This document shows positions 1-5,074 of a stretch of 10,123 nucleotides of DNA, in pieces. The notes beneath the pieces are model-generated. The model was not told where the DNA came from, did not search any database, and saw only the letters and a program-made list of their open reading frames with translations. Origin of the DNA: JAAYZQ01 sp034428935 (lineage in GTDB: Bacteria; Chloroflexota; Anaerolineae; JAAYZQ01); assembly GCA_034428935.1 (NCBI GenBank), contig DAOUHB010000234.1, positions 1 through 10,123 of the forward strand, in the 5' to 3' direction. Numbering within the stretch: position 1 is the stretch's first letter; every line of letters begins with the position of its first letter. The translations under genes were made by a program, and so were the position numbers.

Positions 1-96
1 GCCTACATGGTATCCACCGTGGGCGGGCTGTACGGCTACATCGATCCCCGGCGGGCGCTGCGCATGATGAAGCGCAACCTGGTGCCGCTGGAGTAG
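1..96 (+). CDS. 3' end of an unidentified protein (partial)
   Basis: An open frame enters from the left edge in frame 1 and ends at TAG 94-96. It gives 31 residues, with a Gly-rich hydrophobic part (VGGLYGY) followed by a basic stretch (DPRRALRMMKRN) and the end VPLE. Codon choice is GC-rich at third positions, like the genes downstream, so it is probably the real C-terminus of a gene beginning outside the window. I do not recognise the family. The DPR triplet recalls the C-terminal tail of Dpp-type permeases, but the rest does not match that pattern and I make no assignment. A strong hairpin starts about 50 bases later and a new promoter lies at 287, so this gene probably belongs to a separate transcription unit. 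Confidence 0.55.
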   Translation, partial: AYMVSTVGGLYGYIDPRRALRMMKRNLVPLE

Positions 97-147
97 GCGC
101 GGCTACGCGGCTACGCCCACGGCCACGATTGCCCGCTTGCCGTCCGA

Positions 148-183
148 GACCGGGCCTTGGGCCCACAGGCTCAAGGCCCGGTC
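148..183 (+). terminator. Long GC-rich hairpin, probable transcription end of the upstream gene
   Basis: Bases 148-159 (GACCGGGCCTTG) and 172-183 (CAAGGCCCGGTC) are perfect reverse complements. The stem can continue inward through one G-U pair and three more G-C pairs to a CACA tetraloop at 164-167, giving about 16 pairs. It lies 51 bases after the stop of the partial gene and about 100 bases before the next promoter, where a terminator is expected. No T-run follows (the next bases are ATGCCTGG), so it is not a classical intrinsic terminator. It could be a U-less terminator, a 3'-end stabilising structure or a palindromic repeat. Confidence 0.45.
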
Positions 184-286
184 ATGCCTGGTCAGAAGCT
201 CCGCCGGCACGGCAAGGTTGCTTCATGGCTTGTGGGTGGTCTGCCATCGGCCTGGCCCCTGGCACACCAGGCGCTGCCGACCCTAC

Positions 287-315
287 TTGACACCATGCTC
301 AACTTCAGATATAAT
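287..315 (+). promoter_or_regulatory. Consensus sigma70-type promoter of the gntR-ABC-hydrolase unit
   Basis: TTGACA at 287-292 and TATAAT at 310-315 both match the bacterial housekeeping consensus exactly and are separated by exactly 17 bases. Transcription would start near 322, leaving a leader of about 44 bases before the ATG at 366. This AT-rich patch stands out sharply in very GC-rich surroundings. A full consensus promoter should be very strong when unrepressed, which fits with operator-like repeats overlapping its -10 box and start site. Confidence 0.8.
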
Positions 316-326
316 ATCAAATATCT
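307..326 (+). promoter_or_regulatory. Putative operator: inverted repeats overlapping the -10 box and start site
   Basis: AGATAT at 307-312 and ATATCT at 321-326 form a perfect inverted repeat with an 8-base spacer. Inside it GATAT (308-312) and ATATC (314-318) form a second perfect inverted repeat around one base, so there are three GATAT/ATATC half-sites in 20 bases. They cover the TATAAT box and the predicted start site, the classical place for a repressor. The next gene encodes a GntR/FadR-type regulator, and family members often repress their own operon, so autoregulation is the simplest reading. The site does not match the E. coli FadR operator (TGGTnnnACCA), and AT-rich sequence gives such repeats by chance more easily. 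Confidence 0.5.
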
Positions 327-332
327 AAACGG

Positions 333-355
333 ACCACCCTAAGGTCTAGGGAGGT
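333..355 (+). promoter_or_regulatory. Shine-Dalgarno of gntR inside a possible hairpin
   Basis: The ribosome binding site AGGGAGGT (348-355) lies 10 bases before the ATG at 366 and fixes that start. Upstream, ACCACCCT (333-340) is complementary to it except for one A-A mismatch (336 with 352), leaving a 7-base loop. If the RNA folds this way the whole Shine-Dalgarno is paired, which would damp translation of the regulator. This comes from base complementarity only. Confidence 0.4.
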
Positions 356-365
356 ATCTATCGAA

Positions 366-1103
366 ATGGGACCCATGGAACCGGGTGCGCAGTTCTCCAT
401 CAGGTTGCCACAGGGGCATCAGCCGCTGGCCGATGCCGTGTTCGAAAGCCTGCGACAGGCCATCATCGACGGCCGGCTTCCAGCCGGCCAGTGGCTGCGC
501 CAGGAGACACTCGCCAGTGAGCTGGGAGTTAGCCAGATGCCTGTGCGAGAAGCGCTGAAGCGCCTGGTGGCAGAGGGCCTTGCCGTTGCCATCCCTTATC
601 ACGGCGTTAGGGTTGTCGAGTTTTCGGCCAAGGACGTCGTGGATATCTGCACATCACGTCTGGTGTTGGAAGGCCTGGCGGCGCGCTTTGCCGCTTCGCT
701 CATTACTTCCGATGAGCTGGACGATCTAAAGCGCAGCCTGGAGGAGGCGAGCCAGTATACCGCCCAGCACCAGATGAGCAAGCGCCGTGAGATGAACGAG
801 CGGTTCCACCTGGCGATCTGCCAGGCCAGCGACCGCCAGTACCTGGTGCGCCTCATCGAAACCCTCTGGAGCTGGTTCCCGAGTGTCATGCTCTACGAGG
901 GAATGTATCGCCAGGAGGCCTTCCTGCCCGACCGGCTGGAGAGGGAGATGAAGGAGCACTGGACCATCGTCGCGGCCCTGGAAAAACGAGACCCCGCCGA
1001 AGCCGAAGTTGCCACCAGGACCCACATCCGGAACCTGTCGCAAGAGCTGACCGAGCTTCTCGACGTGCCACTGGACGTAGTCGAACCACTGGAGGCCATC
1101 TAG
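366..1103 (+). CDS. GntR-family transcriptional regulator, FadR/FCD subfamily
   Basis: A 245-residue cytoplasmic DNA-binding regulator, typical in length for the FadR subgroup. Residues about 19-86 form the GntR winged helix: LADAVFESLRQAI, then ETLASELGVSQMPVREALKRL, which contains the recognition helix, and the wing GLAVAIPYHGVRV. Residues about 93-230 are an all-helical FCD ligand-binding domain. Asn144 and His148 (in NERFH), His198 (EHW) and His220 (RTH) are placed like the Asp/Asn plus three-His metal site of FCD proteins, so a metal-assisted carboxylate or amino-acid-like ligand is plausible. The ATG at 366 is supported by AGGGAGGT 10 bases upstream; another in-frame ATG at 375 is less well placed. 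As first gene behind the strong promoter and operator-like repeats, it is the likely local repressor of the transporter and hydrolase genes. The ligand cannot be read from sequence. Confidence 0.92.
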   Translation: MGPMEPGAQFSIRLPQGHQPLADAVFESLRQAIIDGRLPAGQWLRQETLASELGVSQMPVREALKRLVAEGLAVAIPYHGVRVVEFSAKDVVDICTSRLVLEGLAARFAASLITSDELDDLKRSLEEASQYTAQHQMSKRREMNERFHLAICQASDRQYLVRLIETLWSWFPSVMLYEGMYRQEAFLPDRLEREMKEHWTIVAALEKRDPAEAEVATRTHIRNLSQELTELLDVPLDVVEPLEAI

Positions 1104-1152
1104 TCCGGCGGCAGAGATGAGCCTAGTGTTCGTCAGGGCTTGAAAGGAGGTG

Positions 1153-1230
1153 ATGAGCGACCCGAGACCTGGCAAGCCGAGTATCGAAGGTGCCATCGTT
1201 GGGCAGCCGTCTTGGATACGGCGCTTGTAG
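1153..1230 (+). CDS. Possible 25-residue leader peptide behind a perfect Shine-Dalgarno
   Basis: Bases 1143-1154 (AAAGGAGGTGAT) match the complete anti-Shine-Dalgarno complement of bacterial 16S rRNA. An ATG at 1153 overlaps its end and opens a 25-codon frame beginning MSDPRPGK and ending WIRRL, stopping at TAG 1228-1230, 26 bases before the binding-protein start. The distance from GGAGG to the ATG is only 2 bases, well short of normal spacing, so initiation may be poor. It could be a translated leader coupled to the lipoprotein gene, a ribosome standby site, or a remnant of a former start region. I know no homologue, and translation is unproven. Confidence 0.22.
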   Translation: MSDPRPGKPSIEGAIVGQPSWIRRL

Positions 1231-1256
1231 ACGCTCTAAGGAGAGGAAGGAGCAAG

Positions 1257-2963
1257 ATGTCTGGTCAGGCTATTCCCCGTCATGTCGTGGCATGGATCGT
1301 GGTGTCAGCCACAATCCTGACTCTATTGCTCGCTGCCTGTGGCGCAACGCCACAGGCCACCGAGAAGTTGGTCACCCAGGTTGTCAAAGAGACCGTCATC
1401 GTTGAAGGCACACCCCAGGTCGTCGAAAAAGTTGTCACCCAGGTCGTCGAGGTCGAAAGGATTGTCACGGCAAGCCCTTCCGAGGTTGAGGGGGAAGGAC
1501 CTCGAGGGCAGATCGTCGTGGCACAAGTGGCCGACCCCAACACGTTGGACCCCAAGTATCTCAAGGGGCGCGAAACCCAGAACGCATTGCGCTTGATCTA
1601 CGATAGCCTCTATCACCGCGACGATGACATGCAGATCGTCCCCTGGCTGGCTACCTCTTACGAGAATCCTGACGAACTTACCTGGCGATTCCACCTGCGC
1701 GAGGGAGTCAAGTTCCACAACGGGAACGATTTCAACGCAGACGACGTCCGGTTCACCATCGAGCGCCTCCTGGAGGAAGACTCGGTATGGAGCGAGCGAA
1801 ACATCATCGACAGGGTAGAGGTACAGGACGAGTACACCGTTGACATCATCACCCAGAAGCCCTACGCTGCCTTTATGACTCGCATTGTTCTGCTGCACAT
1901 GACCGACGAGGAGTACGTCACGGAGGTTGGTGCAGACGGCATGGCTTCCCAGCCCATGGGTACAGGTCCCTTTAAATTCGTGGAATGGATTAAGGACGAG
2001 CAACTGGTCTTCGAGGCCAACCCCGACTACTGGGGTGGCTCGCCCAAGCTCCAAACGGTCATCTTCCGCCCCATTCCTGAGACGGCCACCCGCATCGCCG
2101 CCCTGGAGGCAGGGGATGCCGATATCATGACCGACGTCCCGCCCGACTATGTCGCCCAGGCGCACGAGAACGTCCAGATCGTCTCTATCCCGGGCACTCG
2201 CGCCTTCTTCATCGGCATGAACGTCACCATGGAGCCGTTCGACGATGTCCGCGTCCGGCAGGCCCTCAATTATGCCGTCGACATGGAGGCTATCATCGAC
2301 AGCATCTTTAACGGACTGGCCAGAAAGCTGGACAGCCCCTTGCTGCCTGAGGCCTTTGGCTACGTCGCCACGCCGGTCTATAACTACGATCCCGACCACG
2401 CCAGGGCCCTCCTGGCCGAGGCTGGCTATCCTGACGGCTTTGAGATGGAGCTGGACACCTCTCCACCGCTGAAAGAGCTGGGCGAGGCCCTGGCGGGGCA
2501 GCTCAGCGAGGTGGGGATCGCCGTCAAGGTCAACGTCATGGAGACTGCCGCCATGTACGCCAAGTACGAGCCGGGCTTCAGCCAGGCCTATCTCTCTTCC
2601 TGGGGCAACTCGGAATGCGACGCCGACGGTATCCTGTCCAAGCAGTTCTACTCCAAGCGCTACGGCTGCAACACGCTGGCCACCGACGGCGAAACCGGCT
2701 ACGGAGACGCGGCCCTCGGGTGCTTCTACACCGGCTACGGCAACGCCCAGGTTGACGAGGCCGTCGAAGCGGGCGCCATGACGGTGGATCCGGAGAAGCG
2801 CAAGGCCCACTACTACACGGCCCTGACGACCATCGTCCAGGAGACGCCCTGGGTCTTTCTCCACAATCCCGAGGAGATCTATGCGCACAGCACGCGCCTT
2901 CAGGGCTGGGTTCCTCGCCCGGATGCCTTGATCATCCTGGACAAGGCCTCAGTCTCGGACTAG
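1257..2963 (+). CDS. ABC transporter solute-binding lipoprotein, family 5 (peptide/nickel type)
   Basis: A 568-residue extracytoplasmic binding protein that captures a peptide-like solute for the two permeases encoded next. The chosen ATG has GAGGAAGGAG just upstream (ends 4 bases before) and gives a proper lipoprotein signal: a basic N-terminus (PRH), a hydrophobic core, then the lipobox L25-A26-A27-C28. A start at TTG 1140 would add 39 unrelated residues. Residues about 30-80 are a Val/Glu-rich linker with a repeated EK-VTQVV unit, a style I know from Chloroflexi lipoproteins. The SBP_bac_5 domain follows from about residue 85: DPNTLDP, LIYDSLY, then WRFHLREGVKFHNG, GTGPF and ANPDYWGG, all family hallmarks. 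Cys454, Cys471 and Cys489 lie in the C-terminal part, and the segment 471-489 looks like an extra loop that a disulfide could close. The substrate class (di/oligopeptide, glutathione-like, acyl amino acid) cannot be settled from sequence. Confidence 0.93.
   Translation: MSGQAIPRHVVAWIVVSATILTLLLAACGATPQATEKLVTQVVKETVIVEGTPQVVEKVVTQVVEVERIVTASPSEVEGEGPRGQIVVAQVADPNTLDPKYLKGRETQNALRLIYDSLYHRDDDMQIVPWLATSYENPDELTWRFHLREGVKFHNGNDFNADDVRFTIERLLEEDSVWSERNIIDRVEVQDEYTVDIITQKPYAAFMTRIVLLHMTDEEYVTEVGADGMASQPMGTGPFKFVEWIKDEQLVFEANPDYWGGSPKLQTVIFRPIPETATRIAALEAGDADIMTDVPPDYVAQAHENVQIVSIPGTRAFFIGMNVTMEPFDDVRVRQALNYAVDMEAIIDSIFNGLARKLDSPLLPEAFGYVATPVYNYDPDHARALLAEAGYPDGFEMELDTSPPLKELGEALAGQLSEVGIAVKVNVMETAAMYAKYEPGFSQAYLSSWGNSECDADGILSKQFYSKRYGCNTLATDGETGYGDAALGCFYTGYGNAQVDEAVEAGAMTVDPEKRKAHYYTALTTIVQETPWVFLHNPEEIYAHSTRLQGWVPRPDALIILDKASVSD
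1362..1448 (+). repeat. Internal 21-codon repeat in the lipoprotein linker
   Basis: Codons for EKLVTQVV (1362-1385) recur as EKVVTQVV (1425-1448), exactly 63 bases later. Both copies share the DNA core GTCACCCAGGT-GTC. The repeat lies between the lipid-anchored Cys28 and the substrate-binding domain. It probably forms a flexible or coiled spacer that lifts the domain from the membrane, and may have arisen by local duplication. Confidence 0.7.
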
Positions 2964-2991
2964 GGTGCGCGCCGTGCCCTTGCCCATTGCG

Positions 2992-3047
2992 GGTCGGCCC
3001 ACACAGCGTCACTCCGTGAGGGGGGCGCTGTGTGGGCCACGCCGACC
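2992..3047 (+). promoter_or_regulatory. Strong intercistronic hairpin between binding protein and permeases
   Basis: Bases 2996-3008 (GGCCCACACAGCG) and 3026-3038 (CGCTGTGTGGGCC) are perfect 13-base complements. Inside the loop TCAC (3009-3012) pairs with GTGA (3016-3019). Outside, GGTC (2992-2995) can pair with GACC (3044-3047) across a 5-base bulge. There is no T-run after it, and the next cistron starts 52 bases later. In ABC operons such hairpins between the binding protein and the membrane subunits commonly act as partial terminators or 3' RNA protectors that keep the binding protein in excess. That role is inferred here. Confidence 0.6.
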
Positions 3048-3099
3048 ACGGCTGGAGTCTAAAGACTGACTGCCGGGCGCAGCGCAGGATGTGTGAAAA

Positions 3100-4104
3100 A
3101 TGCAATATCTGCTGAGACGGCTGGTGCTGACGATACCCGTGTTGTTGGGCGTGTCCATCATTGTCTTTACCATCATGCACGTGATCCCCGGTGACCCGGT
3201 ACAGGTTATGTTTGCCGGGACGGGCGCGACGGAGGAACAGCTCACGGCCATGCGCCACGCCCTGGGGCTCGATCGACCTCTGCCGGTCCAGTACGGCGAC
3301 TATGTCGCCCGGGTCGTGCGCGGCGACTTTGGCCAATCCATCCATTTCAAGCAGCCGGTCCTGGACCTCATCCTGGAGCGAATGCCTGCCACCATCGAGC
3401 TGGCGGTGGCCGGCCTCCTCGTCGCCCTGGCCATCGCTTTCCCCGTCGGCATCCTGTCGGCCCTCAAGCGCAACACGCTCATCGACTACGTGGCCATGAC
3501 CGGGGCGACGCTGGGCATCTCTCTCCCGACCTTCTGGGTGGGCATACTGTTTATCATGATTTTTGCCGTCAACCTGGGCTGGCTGCCGGGATCGGGCCGG
3601 GTGGACTATGGCGTCCACCTGGAGCGGGTCACAGGCCTTTTGGTCCTCGACTCGATCCTGACGGGCAACCTCCCAGCCCTCAAGGATACGCTGGCTCACC
3701 TGGTCTTGCCCGCCGGCTCGCTGGGGATTGCCGTCGCCACCTTCACGACGAGGCTGATGCGCTCCAGCATGCTGGAGGTCGTCGGGCAGGACTATGTCGT
3801 GACGGCGCGGGCGAAGGGCCTGGGCGAACGGGTGATCATTACCCGCCACGTCCTGCGCAACGCTCTCATCCCGGTTGTGACCCTTGTGGGTGTGCAGATG
3901 GGAGGTTTGCTGGGCGGGGCCGTCATTTCGGAGACGATTTTCGCCTGGCCAGGGATCGGCCGGCTGGTGATTCAAGCCATCTACAATCGGGACTTTTTGC
4001 TCGTCCAAGGCGTCGTGCTCTTTTTCGCCCTGATCAGCATCGTCATCAACTTGCTGACCGATATTGTGTACGTGTGGATCGATCCCCGGATCAGTCACAT
4101 CTAG
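3100..4104 (+). CDS. ABC transporter inner-membrane permease, DppB/GsiC type
   Basis: A 334-residue integral membrane subunit, normal in length for the BPD_transp_1 (DppB/OppB) family. It begins MQYLLRRLVL followed directly by the first membrane helix (to about residue 28) and HVIPGDPV, a standard DppB opening. The GLDRPLPVQY and GDFGQS motifs of the first periplasmic region follow at about 56-80. Further helices occur at roughly 100-120, 134-160, 204-220, 253-275 and 305-325. The EAA loop that docks the ATPase is at about 230-258 (DYVVTARAKGLGE), followed by FAWPGIGRL (291-299) and the terminal DPR. The Shine-Dalgarno is weak (AGGA at 3086, 10 bases before the ATG). It should dimerise with the next gene's product to form the channel. 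Dpp, Opp, Gsi and Nik permeases are not reliably separated by sequence, so no substrate is assigned. Confidence 0.95.
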   Translation: MQYLLRRLVLTIPVLLGVSIIVFTIMHVIPGDPVQVMFAGTGATEEQLTAMRHALGLDRPLPVQYGDYVARVVRGDFGQSIHFKQPVLDLILERMPATIELAVAGLLVALAIAFPVGILSALKRNTLIDYVAMTGATLGISLPTFWVGILFIMIFAVNLGWLPGSGRVDYGVHLERVTGLLVLDSILTGNLPALKDTLAHLVLPAGSLGIAVATFTTRLMRSSMLEVVGQDYVVTARAKGLGERVIITRHVLRNALIPVVTLVGVQMGGLLGGAVISETIFAWPGIGRLVIQAIYNRDFLLVQGVVLFFALISIVINLLTDIVYVWIDPRISHI

Positions 4105-4126
4105 GCATCGAGAGGAGGGTGGATAG

Positions 4127-5050
4127 GTGGCGGTATCGATCCCAAAGCCGGCCTTTCAGGGAAGAGCACTGGCTGCGCCGCGGCAAAGCGAGTTTCGAAG
4201 GGTTGCAAGGACCTTCTTCCAGAGCAAGACGGCCACGCTGGGCGCCCTGGTTTTTATCCTTTTCGTGCTGGTTGCTCTCCTGGCCCCGGTCCTCGCTCCG
4301 CACGACCCGAGTGCTCAGGACCTCAAGCGCAGGCTGGCGCCGCCCGTCGGCCTGAGCAAGGAGAACGCCAGCCTCCAATATCCCCTGGGCAACGACAACC
4401 TGGGACGGGACATCCTGAGCCGGCTGTTGGTGGGCTCACGGGTGTCGCTGCTGGTGGGTGTGGGCACCATTCTGCTGTCGTGCGTGGCAGGCAGCCTCGT
4501 GGGCGCGGTGGCCGGCTTCTATCGCGGCTTTGTGGATGACGCTGCCATGCGCCTGGTAGACGTCTGGCTGGCCTTCCCCAGCCTCTTGCTGGCCATTGCC
4601 TTTGGCGCCGCCCTGGGGCCCGGGGTCCTGAACCTGATCATCGCCTTGTCGTTGAGCATCTGGGTGATCTACTGCCGCATCGTCCGGGCGGAGGTGCTGT
4701 CCATCCGTGAGCAAGAGTACGTCCTGGCGGCACGGGCCATGGGTGCCAGCGATGTGCGGATCATCTTTCGATACGTGCTGCCCAACGTCCTCGCGCCTAT
4801 CCTCGTGGTCTCGACACTGCAGATGGGGACCGTGATTATTTCTGAGGCCTCCCTCAACTTCCTGGGGATCGGCGTGCAGGGCTCCATCCCGACCTGGGGA
4901 GGCATGTTGTCCGATGGGCGCGAGTTCATGCGACAGGCATGGTGGCTGTCGACGTTTCCCGGCATTGCCATCAGCGTCGTGGTCCTCAGCATCAACCTGG
5001 TGGGAGATGGGCTTCGAGATGCTCTGGACCCCCGTCTTCGCGGCCGGTAA
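4127..5050 (+). CDS. ABC transporter inner-membrane permease, DppC/GsiD type
   Basis: A 307-residue partner permease. The start is GTG, supported by GAGGAGG (4112-4118) 8 bases upstream and a 22-base gap after the previous stop. A cytoplasmic N-terminus of about 35 residues leads to the first helix (37-57) and then APHDPSAQDL, as in DppC proteins. PLGNDNLGRDILSRL (86-100) is the family signature preceding the transport domain. The EAA loop is at about 196-224 (EQEYVLAARAMGASD), then NFLGIGVQGSIPTWGGML (253-271), and the protein ends DPRLRGR, the typical C-terminus. It pairs with the upstream permease. The DppD and DppF-type ATPases needed to drive transport are not encoded in the window, because the next gene is an enzyme. 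Confidence 0.95.
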   Translation: MAVSIPKPAFQGRALAAPRQSEFRRVARTFFQSKTATLGALVFILFVLVALLAPVLAPHDPSAQDLKRRLAPPVGLSKENASLQYPLGNDNLGRDILSRLLVGSRVSLLVGVGTILLSCVAGSLVGAVAGFYRGFVDDAAMRLVDVWLAFPSLLLAIAFGAALGPGVLNLIIALSLSIWVIYCRIVRAEVLSIREQEYVLAARAMGASDVRIIFRYVLPNVLAPILVVSTLQMGTVIISEASLNFLGIGVQGSIPTWGGMLSDGREFMRQAWWLSTFPGIAISVVVLSINLVGDGLRDALDPRLRGR

Positions 5051-5074
5051 CCCGGTAGAAGGGAAAGCACACAG

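Noticed and set aside
99..114. Tandem pair of GCGGCTAC
   Set aside because: Two copies of an 8-base unit in GC-rich sequence are easily due to chance, and no third copy or CRISPR-like spacing is present.
1140..1256. Extension of the lipoprotein gene to a TTG at 1140
   Set aside because: It would place 39 charged residues before a clear lipoprotein signal peptide, and the TTG sits next to its own Shine-Dalgarno. ATG 1257 has a ribosome site and a proper signal sequence.
1323..2888. 521-codon open frame on the minus strand
   Set aside because: It lies opposite the solute-binding protein gene and its product shows no recognisable domain. Long antisense frames are expected in GC-rich genes.
3056..3067. 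Short palindrome AGTCT-AA-AGACT
   Set aside because: Five pairs around a 2-base loop cannot form a stable RNA hairpin, and nothing else supports an operator at this place.
2932..4098. 388-codon open frame on the minus strand
   Set aside because: It is a shadow of the first permease, with His/Asp/Gln-rich low-complexity translation and no family features.
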